In this document: in pieces, positions 1-8,982 of the stretch | Position numbering within the stretch: the first letter of the stretch is position 1 | Layout of the letters: every line of letters starts with the position of its first letter | Assembly (NCBI RefSeq): GCF_021568855.1 | Contig: NZ_JAKGUG010000010.1 | Location: forward strand, 1 to 64,000 | Origin: Dethiosulfovibrio russensis | GTDB lineage: Bacteria > Synergistota > Synergistia > Synergistales > Dethiosulfovibrionaceae | Reading direction: 5' to 3' | Length of the DNA: 64,000 nucleotides | Program-made: the position numbers and the translations under genes | Notes under the pieces: generated by a model | Databases searched by the model: none | What the model was told of the DNA's origin: nothing | Seen by the model: only the letters and a program-made list of their open reading frames with translations

Positions 1-1
1 C

Positions 2-40
2 ACACCGCAGGAGATCTACTTCGAAGAGGAAGACCTATAG
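2..40 (+). CDS. 3' end of a gene cut by the left edge
   Basis: An open frame enters from the left edge and ends at TAG in 38-40. Its last residues read TPQEIYFEEEDL, an acidic C-terminus with ordinary codons. Only 12 codons are visible, so neither family nor function can be given. It would converge on the rhodanese gene that ends at 110 on the other strand. The frame could also be open by chance. Confidence 0.35.
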   Translation, partial: TPQEIYFEEEDL

Positions 41-66
41 CAGTCTGACCTAAACTAATCTAGGCT

Positions 67-97
67 AAAAAATGGTCTTGACAATGGGGTCCACCAT
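67..97 (-). terminator. weak terminator after the rhodanese gene
   Basis: On the minus strand, 13 bases past the rhodanese stop codon, an ATGGT...ACCAT pair with an inner GAC/GTC pair is followed by six Ts (plus-strand A67-A72). The stem is short and interrupted, so the call rests mainly on the T run and the position after the last gene of the unit. Confidence 0.4.
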
Positions 98-109
98 AAT
101 GATATGACC

Positions 110-1516
110 TCACTTTTTGGAGGTTGTCTTGAAGAAAGAATGTGGCTTTCTTTCGGGAGCATCTTCCGGTAATCCCTTTTCTTTTCTGGGACTGTCTTTT
201 TTCTTGTGCCACTCGTACCAGCCGCCGTCGTAAACTCTTATATTATCCCAACCCATAGCGTAGGCGTAGAAATAGGTTTCGCTGGCTCGCCATCCGGTTC
301 CACAGTGGAAAGAGACAGCTTTATCGGGAGTGATTCCCCATTTCTTCCATCTGTCTGCTATCAATTCGTAGTTAAACATGGTGTTGTCCAGGTTCCGATA
401 GTCTTCCATAGCGTAAGGATCGGATCCGGCATATCCAAACCTGGATTTGGCGATATCTCCAGCTTCTCCTATATAGGTATAGCCGCTTATCTCGCAAAGA
501 TATTCGGGCCAGCTTCTTATGGAGGCGATGACGGCATCGGGGTTTTTCACCATGGCAAGCTCTTCGTCGTAATCAATCAAAACCTCGGGGTTTTGAGGAA
601 TTTGGACTCCAAAGTTATCAACAGAGGTCCATTCATTTTCGCCTTTTTCCAGCGGTAGGTTTTCAAGCTCCCAAAGAGGCTTGCCACCGTTCAAAAAACG
701 AATATCCTTTACTCCGGCATAATGCATTATCATACCGGCTCTGTAGGCTGCGGTAGTTGCGGCTACGGAGCCGTAGAGAATTACCGTGGTATCTGAGGTA
801 ACGCCCATTGCCTCCAATTTTTTCTTTATATCGTCGTCGTTAGGGCGATTCCAAAACTTGAGCTGTTCCGTCATCGGAATGGACTGATAATCGGCTAGGA
901 TTCTGACCCCTCTGACGTGGTTGATAGTGTCGTCGACCGTTATGGCGCCGGGGATGTGTCCTCTGAGGAAATCGTCCTTCTCGAAAGGTAGATTAACCTC
1001 TACTACGCGAAAATCTCCGCCCTTAAAGGTCTTCGGAGACCGTCCGTTCACGAGTTCCTCGACCCATTCGGGATAGACGAGCCTCTCGTATCGGGCCATC
1101 TTTTTCACGGTATGCCCCGATTCGATCCACTTTTCGAGTCCTCCCTCGAGAATCTTGACGTGCTTGAACCCCGCGCCTACGAACAGATCGTAGGCGTCCG
1201 ATCCTAGGGTGTCGTTACCGTACAGCACGGTGTCCATATCTTTCTTTAATTCCCGTCGGGTCAGTTCGTTGTCCAGTTCCTCGGGGCTTTTCGCCAGGTC
1301 GAACCAGCTGAGTGGAAAGTCTTTGGCTCCTTCTATATGGCCGCCCTTGCCTTTCTCGGTGTCCCATCCGATGAACTGATGTTCCGGACGAACGTCCACG
1401 AACTGTACCGGTTGGATTTTAGACGCCTCTTTTACCGAAATTAAGGGTAACGAGTCGGCAATAGCTCCTGTGACGGCGAAACAGATCATGGTTATCGATA
1501 AAAAGATTTTTATCAT
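110..1516 (-). CDS. secreted triple-domain rhodanese sulfurtransferase
   Basis: 468-residue exported protein. A signal peptide (residues 1-20, ending in AIA) is followed by three rhodanese-like domains at about 25-140, 145-300 and 310-445. Only the third keeps the catalytic loop (HCGTGWRA, Cys405). At the equivalent loops the first two read LYGND and LYGSV with no cysteine, so they are probably structural or binding domains. Rhodaneses carry sulfane sulfur on that cysteine and pass it to an acceptor; an exported one would act on thiosulfate, polysulfide or a thiol outside the inner membrane, but the substrate cannot be read from sequence. The gene starts one base after the stop of an ECF-type membrane protein and shares its promoter. 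Both genes are AT-richer than the rest of the window. Confidence 0.85.
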   Translation of the reverse strand: MIKIFLSITMICFAVTGAIADSLPLISVKEASKIQPVQFVDVRPEHQFIGWDTEKGKGGHIEGAKDFPLSWFDLAKSPEELDNELTRRELKKDMDTVLYGNDTLGSDAYDLFVGAGFKHVKILEGGLEKWIESGHTVKKMARYERLVYPEWVEELVNGRSPKTFKGGDFRVVEVNLPFEKDDFLRGHIPGAITVDDTINHVRGVRILADYQSIPMTEQLKFWNRPNDDDIKKKLEAMGVTSDTTVILYGSVAATTAAYRAGMIMHYAGVKDIRFLNGGKPLWELENLPLEKGENEWTSVDNFGVQIPQNPEVLIDYDEELAMVKNPDAVIASIRSWPEYLCEISGYTYIGEAGDIAKSRFGYAGSDPYAMEDYRNLDNTMFNYELIADRWKKWGITPDKAVSFHCGTGWRASETYFYAYAMGWDNIRVYDGGWYEWHKKKDSPRKEKGLPEDAPERKPHSFFKTTSKK

Positions 1517-1517
1517 T

Positions 1518-2069
1518 CTAGATCTTATCTCCTTTTTTTATCTTTAAATATAGGGCTGTGAAAATCGAATAGGCTAAATAACATGAAAACATGTAGCTGA
1601 AAAAGGATGTCGCTATAGGGCCTGAGAGGTAAAATGCCATTTCGTCCGATAGCCAGCTCCAGTAACCTGTTGATATGCTAAATCCGCCAAAAAAATAGGC
1701 CAAAGTCGAACTGATGGGTTTTTGGACTGCGGCAAGGACCATAGCACAGATAAAAGGAGCCCACCAAGATTTTGATTCCCCTTTTAAGAAACAACCGATA
1801 AATGCCGCTTCTATGGCTTTAGAGAGCACAAGGTAGCCTATTATGCCGTTTCCCATCCTGAAAGTGCTTGAAATTAGGTTCAAAAAAATGGCCCATATCG
1901 CACCTGCTAAAGGTCCGAGGGCAATGGAGAAAAGAGCCGTCCCGGATATGTTGATGTTTATGAATACGGGAAAGCTGAAAAAAATCGGTCCTAAAACGGT
2001 CAGCACAGTTAGAGATGCCGAGAGAAACACGATAGCCGATGTGAAAAGAAGCTCTTTATTGTAGGTCAT
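1518..2069 (-). CDS. ECF-transporter S-component-like membrane protein
   Basis: 183-residue, very hydrophobic protein with about five or six membrane segments and a positively charged C-terminus (KIKKGDKI). Size, topology and a GPLAGAIWA motif in the second or third segment resemble substrate-binding S components of energy-coupling-factor importers, usually for vitamins or cofactors. No ECF ATPase or T component is nearby, so it would need a shared module encoded elsewhere. The start follows an AGGGGGGAG ribosome site. It is cotranscribed with the secreted rhodanese, which suggests a sulfur-containing ligand, but that is inference. It could also be another small integral-membrane family of the same topology. 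Confidence 0.6.
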   Translation of the reverse strand: MTYNKELLFTSAIVFLSASLTVLTVLGPIFFSFPVFININISGTALFSIALGPLAGAIWAIFLNLISSTFRMGNGIIGYLVLSKAIEAAFIGCFLKGESKSWWAPFICAMVLAAVQKPISSTLAYFFGGFSISTGYWSWLSDEMAFYLSGPIATSFFSYMFSCYLAYSIFTALYLKIKKGDKI

Positions 2070-2175
2070 TGAATAACTGGTCTCCCCCCTATCTTAAGAA
2101 CCATGTTTTGTCATCTCGGCGGATTTAGGATCGAGTCCTTGAGAAAAAACGGTAGTTTGTTCATGGCCCGAGGGG

Positions 2176-2204
2176 ATTATACGTTAGCGTTCTAAAATTC
2201 TCAA
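2176..2204 (-). promoter_or_regulatory. promoter of the S component-rhodanese pair
   Basis: On the minus strand TTGAGA (2199-2204) and a perfect TATAAT (2176-2181) are separated by 17 bases, about 110 bases before the S-component start. This is among the best sigma70-type promoter matches in the window. Confidence 0.7.
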
Positions 2205-2292
2205 CGAGAATAGTAAATATGCCAATATTTTTGATGTGTTCTTTTGCGAAGCTGTAGGAGTTAGGAAGAACGTGATTTTTTAGAGGTGCTCG

Positions 2293-2337
2293 TAAATGAG
2301 ACAGGCCCGGAGAAAATCTCCGGGCCTGTCTCATTTA
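2293..2337 (-). terminator. 21-bp perfect hairpin after phoR
   Basis: A perfect 21-bp inverted repeat (2293-2313 and 2317-2337) with a 3-base AAA loop lies 12 bases past the phoR stop. Its outer part is AT-rich (TAAATGAG/CTCATTTA) and its core is GC-rich. No long T run follows on the minus strand, so it may stop RNA polymerase weakly, protect the mRNA 3' end, or both. Confidence 0.55.
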
Positions 2338-2348
2338 TATGGTTTTAT

Positions 2349-4049
2349 TTATTTCGGGAGGGTCACCTCGAAGGTGGCTCCGTCCACGAATCTGGTCAGA
2401 TCGATTCTGCCGTCGTGTCCCTCCACTATCCTCTTGGCTATGGCCAGTCCAAGGCCGTATCCTCCCTGTCCCCAGTTCTTTCTGCTTCTGGAGGGATCCC
2501 CTCTCTGGAACCGTTCGAAGATGGAGGAGGCCAGGCTTTCCTTTATACCCACTCCGTTGTCGGACACCGTGACCGTCCAGAGGTCTTCGTTCTCTTTCAG
2601 CTCCACGACTATCTTCCCGCCCGGTTCGTTTTCGAAGCGTCTTTTGACGTATTTCACGCCGTTGCCTATTAGGTTGCCCAGGGCCCGGTAGAGCTCGTCT
2701 CTTCGTCCCACCATTGGGGCCTTTTCTGGGGCTTCCAGAGTTATCTCTACCTCTGAAGCCATGGGGTGGGATCGGTGTTCCGATATCACCTCGGACAGGA
2801 CCTCGGTAAGGTCGAGGGGCTCTCTTTTTTCCTTGGGAGGTTCGGCTTCCAACCTTGAGAGTAACAGCATGTCGTCCACGAGGGAGGTCAACCGTCTCTG
2901 CTGTTCCAGAATGGAGTTGAGGTATCGTTTTCTGGCGTCGACGTCCTCCTCGTCCATGAGGAACTCCGCCGTGACCCCTATGGAGGTCAGAGGGGTCTGG
3001 AACTCGTGGCTTGCGTCTGCTATGAAATTACGCCTCGCCAGGTCCAGCCTGTGTTCTTCCGTCATGTCCTGGAAGACCAGCAGTATGCCCGTCTCTATCG
3101 ATTCGGCAGAAACGGTAAGGAACAGTCCCCTCTCCGGCAGGTCCAGAGTGACTGGGTCGGCTTGTCCGGACTGGGCCACCCTGTCTATCAGAGGGTGGAG
3201 GCTGCCGGGAAGGAGTACGCCGGTCTTCAGGTCCAACAGCTCTCTGGCGCAGCGATTTATCATCCTTATGGATTTTTTCCTGTCCAGAAGTATCAGTCCT
3301 ACCGGCATGGATGCTATCAGGGTCTCCAGGTCGCCTCTTTCATGACGCAGTTCCTCCATGGTCTCGTGAAGCTGCTGGGACATGTCGTCCAAGGCTCCCG
3401 ACAGGCTTTGAAGCTCCCTGTCTGCCATTATGGGGAACCGGGATTCCCTCCCTGTCGCTATGTCGTCCGCCGCCGCGACTATCCTCTCCAGAGGTCTGAA
3501 AAATCGCCTTATCATGAACTGGGCCAGGGCCAAAACGGCGAGGGCCGCCAGTATGGATAGCCCCAACAGTCTTTTGCGCCCTTCAGCCGCGGCCTGGTCC
3601 AAGGCGGACAGCCTGTAGGCCAGCCGGACCACCTGTAAGTTCCCGTCTACCGACAGGGCCCTGGCGGAGTAGACCATGGTGGAGTCCAGGCTTCTGCTGT
3701 ATCTTATCTCCGATCCCGCTCCTGATGAGAAGGCCCTCTTTATCTCCGGTCTGTTGCTGTGGTTGTCCAGTCTCTCGACCGATGCCTCCGTGTCCCTAAG
3801 CACCGTGCCGTTTCCGTCTATCAGACTGATCCTGCATTCCAGCTCTTGGGCCAGCTCTTCGAGGTCGAGAGATCCGTCGCTTTCCTCAACCAGCCGGGCT
3901 ACGAGCCCCGCCTGTCGGGACAGCTCTCGAACCGCCTCGTCGGCGATATGATCTTCCACTATCCGGCTCATCAGCAGCCAGGATCCGAAAAAGGTCAGCA
4001 ACACCGCGGTCGCTGCGGCCAACAGTGTCTTACCCTTCAGGCTTTTCAT
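2349..4049 (-). CDS. phoR: phosphate-sensing histidine kinase PhoR
   Basis: 566-residue membrane sensor kinase. TM1 at about 8-28, an extracytoplasmic domain at about 30-158, TM2 at about 160-180, HAMP to about 233, a PAS domain at about 240-335, then the dimerisation box with phospho-acceptor His348 (ASHEFQTPLT) and an ATPase domain with N box (NLIGNGVKYV), DNGVGI and GYGLGLAI. This is the long PhoR form with a periplasmic domain, as in Gram-positives. Its start lies 20 bases inside phoB, so the two are translationally coupled. It should phosphorylate PhoB when phosphate is scarce, with PhoU and PstSCAB signalling sufficiency. Last gene of the pst-pho unit. Confidence 0.92.
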   Translation of the reverse strand: MKSLKGKTLLAAATAVLLTFFGSWLLMSRIVEDHIADEAVRELSRQAGLVARLVEESDGSLDLEELAQELECRISLIDGNGTVLRDTEASVERLDNHSNRPEIKRAFSSGAGSEIRYSRSLDSTMVYSARALSVDGNLQVVRLAYRLSALDQAAAEGRKRLLGLSILAALAVLALAQFMIRRFFRPLERIVAAADDIATGRESRFPIMADRELQSLSGALDDMSQQLHETMEELRHERGDLETLIASMPVGLILLDRKKSIRMINRCARELLDLKTGVLLPGSLHPLIDRVAQSGQADPVTLDLPERGLFLTVSAESIETGILLVFQDMTEEHRLDLARRNFIADASHEFQTPLTSIGVTAEFLMDEEDVDARKRYLNSILEQQRRLTSLVDDMLLLSRLEAEPPKEKREPLDLTEVLSEVISEHRSHPMASEVEITLEAPEKAPMVGRRDELYRALGNLIGNGVKYVKRRFENEPGGKIVVELKENEDLWTVTVSDNGVGIKESLASSIFERFQRGDPSRSRKNWGQGGYGLGLAIAKRIVEGHDGRIDLTRFVDGATFEVTLPK

Positions 4050-4752
4050 TCGATTCCTCCACGATTATCCTGTATCCTCGGCCCCTGAGGGCCGTTATGG
4101 TAGGAGCCGAGTCTCCTCCGGCCTGAGCCAGTTTCTTCCTCAACCTTGATATGTGGACGTCCACGGTTCTAGTGTCGCCCCCGTAGACCCCCCATATCAA
4201 GGAGAGAAGTCTCTCCCTCGGGACAACCTGTCCCGGCCTCTCAGCCAGGGTTCGGAGCAGCCTGTATTCGGTCAGGCTCAGGTTGATCTCCTCTCCCTTG
4301 AACTTGGCTATCTGGCCCTCCAGGTCTATCTCCAGGTCGCCTACCGATACGGTCGGTTTGGTCTGGACGAGCTGGGTGCGTCTTATCAGGGATTTCACCC
4401 GGGCCATCAGTTCCACCAGGGAGAAGGGCTTCCGGATGTAGTCGTCGGCGCCCAGTTCTAGCCCCTGTACCAGATCTCGCTCGTCCCGTCTGGCCGTCAT
4501 CATTATTATGGGGAGAGCCCGACTCTCCGGAGAGGACCTTATCCGTCGACAGACCTCCCAGCCGTCCATGCCGGGGAGCATCAGGTCCAGAAGCACCAGG
4601 TCGGGCAGCACGGGATACAGCATGTCCAGGGCGTCGTCTCCGTTGTCGGCGGTCATGACGTCGAAGCCGTATCTCTTCAGAGCCTGGGATACGACGTCCA
4701 CTATGGAGGATTCGTCCTCCACCAATAAAATTCTCTTGCCCTGTAAGCTCAC
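4030..4752 (-). CDS. phoB: phosphate response regulator PhoB (OmpR family)
   Basis: 240-residue response regulator. The receiver domain (about 5-120) has acidic pair Glu12/Asp13, phospho-acceptor Asp56 in LVLLDLMLPG and the switch lysine in DDYIRKPF. The C-terminal winged helix (about 135-232) carries the PhoB/OmpR pattern ending in TVDVHISRLRKK and RGRGYRI. The start codon is GTG at 4750-4752 behind a strong GGAGGAGGG site. It follows phoU by 19 bases and overlaps phoR by 20. It is the obvious candidate to bind the repeats before pstS, which would make its own synthesis self-amplifying because the repeats head the same unit. Confidence 0.93.
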   Translation of the reverse strand: MSLQGKRILLVEDESSIVDVVSQALKRYGFDVMTADNGDDALDMLYPVLPDLVLLDLMLPGMDGWEVCRRIRSSPESRALPIIMMTARRDERDLVQGLELGADDYIRKPFSLVELMARVKSLIRRTQLVQTKPTVSVGDLEIDLEGQIAKFKGEEINLSLTEYRLLRTLAERPGQVVPRERLLSLIWGVYGGDTRTVDVHISRLRKKLAQAGGDSAPTITALRGRGYRIIVEESNEKPEG

Positions 4753-4771
4753 GGGCCGATCCCTCCTCCGA

Positions 4772-5497
4772 TTATCGCCGTGTTTTTCCGTCTTCGTCTA
4801 CGATATCGCTTCCCGGCCTGGGACGTCTGTAGCGGCTTGAACGTACGGTATCGCCGGTGCAGATATAGACGACTCTCTCGGCTATGTTGGTCACTCGGTC
4901 TCCCGCTCTTTCGAGGGTCCTGGCCACGGTCAACAGCTGGGATGCCTGTTCTATCCGCTCCGGCCGGGCCATCATGAGGAATAACAACTCCCTGAGTATC
5001 TGACTCTCCAGGTCGTCCATGTCGTCGTCCATAGGAAAGATAGCCTTGGCCTTCTCGACGTCGCACCGGTCGAAAGCCTCCATGCACTGGTCCAGCATCT
5101 GGGAGAACAGCTGGGACATCCTGGGTATGTCTATGAGAGGCTTTATGGGAAGCTGGTTCGACAGGTCCAACGCTACCCTGGCCACGTTGTCGCCGTAGTC
5201 GCCTATCCTCTCCATGTCGACGGCCATGTGCATTATGGACAGCACCGTCCTAAGATCCTCTCCCATGGGCTGGAAACGGGCCAGGAACTGGAGACATCTC
5301 TGGTCGATGGATCTGGTCAAATCGTCCATCTCGTCGTCTTTTCGGACGACCTCCAACGCCGCGTCCCGATCCCTTTCCTTGAGAGCCCACACCGCCCTGT
5401 TGAGCGATTCCCTCGCCAGGGCCGCCAGGTGGAGTGTTTCCCTCTTCAGGGATCCGAGTTCTTCCTCTATGTGGTTTCTCGAGTCTATGTTCATCAT
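4772..5497 (-). CDS. phoU: phosphate signalling protein PhoU
   Basis: 241-residue cytoplasmic helical protein with the two PhoU repeats (about 15-105 and 118-205), each with the conserved DD/E pattern (KDDEMDDL, MDDDMDDL) that binds metal clusters in the family. PhoU relays the state of the PstSCAB importer to PhoR and restrains it when phosphate is plentiful. It lies between pstB (23 bases) and phoB (19 bases). Two ATGs stand at the start (5497 and 5494); a GGGGAGG site fits either. The C-terminal tail after about 215 is arginine-rich and not part of the core fold. Confidence 0.92.
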   Translation of the reverse strand: MMNIDSRNHIEEELGSLKRETLHLAALARESLNRAVWALKERDRDAALEVVRKDDEMDDLTRSIDQRCLQFLARFQPMGEDLRTVLSIMHMAVDMERIGDYGDNVARVALDLSNQLPIKPLIDIPRMSQLFSQMLDQCMEAFDRCDVEKAKAIFPMDDDMDDLESQILRELLFLMMARPERIEQASQLLTVARTLERAGDRVTNIAERVVYICTGDTVRSSRYRRPRPGSDIVDEDGKTRR

Positions 5498-5520
5498 ATC
5501 AGATAGCCTCCCCGACGGGT

Positions 5521-6285
5521 CTAGCCGAACCGTCCAGTTATGTAATCGCCGGTTTTCTTGTCCTCAGGCGAGGTGAAGATCTTCTCCGTGGGGCCGTATT
5601 CCACCAGGTCGCCCATCAGGAAGAAGGCCGTGTCGTCCGATATCCTGGCCGCCTGCTGCATGTTGTGGGTCACTATTACCACGGTGTATCTTTCCCTGAG
5701 CTGGCGGCAGAGTTCCTCTATGCGGGCCGTCGCCATAGGGTCCAGGGCCGAGGTCGGTTCGTCCATAAGGACCACCTCCGGCTCGGTGGCTATGGTCCTG
5801 GCTATGCAGAGCCTCTGCTGCTGTCCCCCTGACAGGCCGTTGGCCGGGGAGTGGAGTTTCTCCTTCACCTCGTCCCATAGGGCCGCCCCTCTCAGGCTCG
5901 ATTCCACTATACCGTCCAAACGGTCTCGGTCCTTTATGCCGTGGATCCTGGGACCGAAGGCGATGTTGTCGTATATGGACATGGGAAATGGGTTGGGTTT
6001 CTGAAAGACCATTCCCACTTTTTTCCGTAGCTCTATAACGTCCGTTCCCTGGGAGTAGATGTCCTCTCCGTCGACCAGCACGGTCCCCTTGACCGATGCG
6101 CTGGGGATGAAGTCGTTCATCCTGTTAAGGCATCGCAGGAAGGTGCTTTTCCCGCATCCCGAGGGACCTATGAAGGCGGTCACGGAGTTCGCGTTTATGG
6201 ACATGGATATGTCCTTCAAAGTATGAGCCGTTCCGTAGTGCAGGTTCAGATTTTTTATCTCTATCGCGGTATCCCTTCCGGTCAT
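5521..6285 (-). CDS. pstB: phosphate ABC importer ATPase PstB
   Basis: 254-residue ABC ATPase. Walker A is GPSGCGKST (about 40-48), the signature is LSGGQQQR, Walker B is [13 protein letters not shown], and the H loop is VTHNM. The RCLNRMND stretch after Walker A is typical of PstB. ATG at 6283-6285 is chosen because AGAGGTGA sits 6 bases before it; the in-frame GTG nine bases upstream has no ribosome site. It powers phosphate import through PstC and PstA, and lies between pstA (16 bases) and phoU (23 bases). Confidence 0.95.
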   Translation of the reverse strand: MTGRDTAIEIKNLNLHYGTAHTLKDISMSINANSVTAFIGPSGCGKSTFLRCLNRMNDFIPSASVKGTVLVDGEDIYSQGTDVIELRKKVGMVFQKPNPFPMSIYDNIAFGPRIHGIKDRDRLDGIVESSLRGAALWDEVKEKLHSPANGLSGGQQQRLCIARTIATEPEVVLMDEPTSALDPMATARIEELCRQLRERYTVVIVTHNMQQAARISDDTAFFLMGDLVEYGPTEKIFTSPEDKKTGDYITGRFG

Positions 6286-6301
6286 TGCCTTCACCTCTGA
6301 G

Positions 6302-7150
6302 TTATCGTCTGTTCCGGCGTAGCCGGGCCCTGAGGATTATCCCCAGGGAGCTTACTCCCATGACCAGGAGAATCAGCACCAGCACGGTTCCGTACTGTAT
6401 GGGCCTGGTCTGCTCTATGTGGGTCCCGGCGGTTGCAAGGACCATTATGTGGTAGGGGAGGGCCATGACCTCGTCGAAGAGGCTCGTCGCCACCTTGGGG
6501 GTGAAGAACGCCGCCCCGGTGAAGATTATCGGTGCCGTCTCTCCCGCCACTCTTCCGACGCTGAGTATCGCCCCGGTCAGTATGGTTGGAAGGGCCGCCG
6601 GGAGCACCACCTTCCGGACTGTCTGCCACTTGTTGGCCCCCAGGGCGTAGGAGGCTAGCCTGAAGTCCTGAGGCACAGCCAGAAGAGCGGTCTCCGATGC
6701 CGTCACTATAAGGGGTAACGACAGACAGGCCAGTGTAAGCCCCGCCGACAGGAGGGAGGACCCGAAGTTGAGGAACACCACGAACAGAGAGAGGCCGAAC
6801 AGACCGTATACCACCGAGGGGACCCCGGCCAGACATCTGACGCAAAGCCTGAGCGCCGTGGTAAACGGCCCCTCCGTGGCGTATTCGGCGAAGAATATCC
6901 CGGTGACGACTCCGACGGGAATGGCGAAGACCATTGAGACGATCACCAGCTGTAGCGTTCCTATTATGGGGGTGCTTATACCGCCCTTGGTCATGTTGTC
7001 CCTGGGAGGTTTGGTGATGAACTCCCAGCTCATGGACTCCGCCCCGTTGGTCATCAGGTAGGCCAGTATGGACAGCAGGCCCAGCACCAGAAGGGCCGCC
7101 GAGGTCCAGAGCAGTATGGATGCTCCTCTGTCCACCAGTTTTCTGCTCAT
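6302..7150 (-). CDS. pstA: phosphate ABC importer permease PstA
   Basis: 282-residue inner-membrane permease with six predicted membrane segments and the binding-protein-dependent transport loop that docks the ATPase ([20 protein letters not shown]). It pairs with PstC. The ATG overlaps the pstC stop as ATGA, so translation is coupled. The open frame continues far upstream, antisense-free but inside pstC; that extension is not real because its composition is glycine/arginine-rich and it would run through the coupled gene. Confidence 0.93.
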   Translation of the reverse strand: MSRKLVDRGASILLWTSAALLVLGLLSILAYLMTNGAESMSWEFITKPPRDNMTKGGISTPIIGTLQLVIVSMVFAIPVGVVTGIFFAEYATEGPFTTALRLCVRCLAGVPSVVYGLFGLSLFVVFLNFGSSLLSAGLTLACLSLPLIVTASETALLAVPQDFRLASYALGANKWQTVRKVVLPAALPTILTGAILSVGRVAGETAPIIFTGAAFFTPKVATSLFDEVMALPYHIMVLATAGTHIEQTRPIQYGTVLVLILLVMGVSSLGIILRARLRRNRR

Positions 7151-8016
7151 GCCATCCAGCGCTCCTTTCCTTTTTTCTCTATCCACATGGAGATCAGGTT
7201 GATTCCAAGGGTCATTACCAACAGCAGAAGTCCGGCGAAGAACAGGGCGTGGTAGTGGGCGGAACCTACCGGGGTCTCTCCCATCTCCGCCGCTATGGCC
7301 GAGGTCAGAGGCCTTACCGGATCGAATATCGATATGGGAACCAATGCGGCTCCCCCTGCCGCCATCAGCACCACCATGGTTTCTCCCAGACCTCTCATTA
7401 TCCCAAGCAGCGATGCGCTGAGAAGCCCCGGAAGGGCGGCGGGCAGGACTACCTTTCGGATCGTCTCCCATCTGGTGGCTCCCAGGGCGTAACAGGCGTC
7501 TCGCAGTTCTCTCGGCACGGCCTGAAGGCTTTCCTCCGCCAGGGAGGCCACTATGGGAACTATCATGGCCCCCATGAGCAGAGACGCGTTGAATAGGTTC
7601 AGTCCCGAGAGGAGGTCGAACCTCTCCTGAAGCCATGGGGCCAGTACCACCATGCCCAGGAATCCCAGGACTATGGACGGCAGGAAGCCCAGAAGTTCCA
7701 GCGCCGGTTTGAGTATCTCCCTGAACCAGGACGGAGCTACCTCGGACAGGAATATGGCTATGAGGAAACTGAAGGGGACTGCCATAACGGCGGACAGCAG
7801 CGTCACTGTCATGGATCCTACGATCAGAGGCGCCATCCCCAGAGCCGGAGGTTCCTCGGTGGGGTACCAATCGAAGCCCAGCAGTAGTTCCTTGAGGGAG
7901 ACCTCTCTCAAGGTGGGTATCCCTTCCTGGAGGAGGAAGTAGATCAGGAAGAGTATTATGAAAAGGCTTACGCTAGCCGTAAGGGTGATCAGCCACCCCG
8001 GAATTCTTTCGTCCAT
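7147..8016 (-). CDS. pstC: phosphate ABC importer permease PstC
   Basis: 289-residue inner-membrane permease with six predicted segments and the EAA-type loop [20 protein letters not shown]. It forms the phosphate channel with PstA. The start at 8014-8016 (MDERIPGW) is chosen because GAGAGG lies about 10 bases upstream; a longer in-frame ATG at 8061 would start inside the hairpin between pstS and pstC. It is 96 bases from pstS and overlaps pstA by four. Confidence 0.93.
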   Translation of the reverse strand: MDERIPGWLITLTASVSLFIILFLIYFLLQEGIPTLREVSLKELLLGFDWYPTEEPPALGMAPLIVGSMTVTLLSAVMAVPFSFLIAIFLSEVAPSWFREILKPALELLGFLPSIVLGFLGMVVLAPWLQERFDLLSGLNLFNASLLMGAMIVPIVASLAEESLQAVPRELRDACYALGATRWETIRKVVLPAALPGLLSASLLGIMRGLGETMVVLMAAGGAALVPISIFDPVRPLTSAIAAEMGETPVGSAHYHALFFAGLLLLVMTLGINLISMWIEKKGKERWMA

Positions 8017-8043
8017 CGACAAAACCTCTCGTGTTCTGGATAT

Positions 8044-8081
8044 ACTCCAGCCCGCCGCCATCTCGGGCGGCGGGCTGGAGT
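8044..8081 (-). other. GC-rich hairpin between pstS and pstC
   Basis: A perfect 16-bp stem (8044-8059 with 8066-8081) and a 6-base loop separate pstS from pstC, with no T run on either side. Such hairpins in binding-protein operons usually stabilise the upstream mRNA and lower downstream output, so that binding protein outnumbers permease. The last bases of the stem lie about 30 bases before the pstC start. Confidence 0.7.
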
Positions 8082-8112
8082 TCCTGGTATCCTAGTTTTC
8101 TCTGAATCCGTA

Positions 8113-8922
8113 TCAGCGAAGAGGGATGTAGCCGGTGTTGCCTACGATCTCCTGTCCGGCGTCGCTGAGGACGAAGTTGATGAACTTGAGGGTGTCGCCG
8201 GTGGGCCATCCTTTGGTGAACATGTAAAGGTAGCGGGAGACGGGGTAATCTCCGTCCAGGACGGACTTGACCTTTCCCTCGACTCCTCCGACGGTCAGGG
8301 AGTTGACCGACTTGTCCAGGTATCCGAGGCCGATGTAGCCTATGGCCAGCTTATTCTTGGCGACGGTCTGAACCATGGCTCCGTTGGAGGCCACCACAAG
8401 GGCTCTCTGGGTCACTCTGTCTTTGTTCATGATCTTCTCTTCCCAGACCTCGTAGGTGCCCGAGCTGGTGTCACGTCCCACTACTGCGATCCTGGCGTCG
8501 GCTCCTCCGACTTCCTTCCAGTTGGTTATCTCGCCTTTATAGATTTTCTTGAGCTGCTCGATGGAAAGGTCCTTGATCTGGTTGGAGGGGTGCACCACCG
8601 GGATCAGAGCGTCCATGGCCACTGCGAAGGGTACGGGGTAGGTGCCGTTTTCCACCGCCGCCTTGACCTCTTTGTTCTTGATGAATCGAGATGCGTTGGC
8701 CACGTCGGTGGTTCCGTCGATTATTGCCTTGATGCCGTTGCCGCTTCCTCCGCCGGACACGGTTATTGCTACGTCCGAATTGCTCTCCATAAACTTCTCC
8801 GCCGCGGACTGAGCTATGGGAAGTACGGTGGTGGAGCCCTTGATTACCAGGTCGCCGGCGAAAGCCGATCCGACCAGAGACAGAGTTGCCGCCAGTGCCA
8901 GTGCGATAGCCGATTTTTTCAT
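8113..8922 (-). CDS. pstS: phosphate-binding protein PstS
   Basis: 269-residue secreted binding protein. Signal peptide 1-22 (MKKSAIALAL..., cut after AFA), then the PBP-like fold with phosphate-binding stretches GSTTVLP, SGGGSGNGI and GRDTSSGTYEVW. There is no lipobox cysteine, so it is periplasmic rather than lipid-anchored. The start at 8920-8922 follows AAGGAGGATCC; an in-frame ATG at 9081 lies upstream of the promoter and cannot be used. First gene of the pst-pho unit. Confidence 0.95.
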   Translation of the reverse strand: MKKSAIALALAATLSLVGSAFAGDLVIKGSTTVLPIAQSAAEKFMESNSDVAITVSGGGSGNGIKAIIDGTTDVANASRFIKNKEVKAAVENGTYPVPFAVAMDALIPVVHPSNQIKDLSIEQLKKIYKGEITNWKEVGGADARIAVVGRDTSSGTYEVWEEKIMNKDRVTQRALVVASNGAMVQTVAKNKLAIGYIGLGYLDKSVNSLTVGGVEGKVKSVLDGDYPVSRYLYMFTKGWPTGDTLKFINFVLSDAGQEIVGNTGYIPLR

Positions 8923-8982
8923 CTTATACGGATCCTCCTTGGATGATCTAGCGAGGGTACCTTCCCCTCGGTCTGTGACGTC

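Noticed and set aside
78-83. A perfect TTGACA reading to the right into the rhodanese gene
   Set aside because: No acceptable -10 box lies 15-19 bases downstream and transcription would run antisense to the gene.
2293-2337. The long inverted repeat as an insertion-sequence end
   Set aside because: The arms are adjacent and enclose three bases, no transposase is near, and the position just after phoR fits an mRNA 3' hairpin.
7151-7870. An upstream extension of the pstA frame
   Set aside because: It runs through pstC in another frame, is Gly/Arg/His-rich, and the ATGA overlap at 7147-7150 with the family N-terminus gives the real start.
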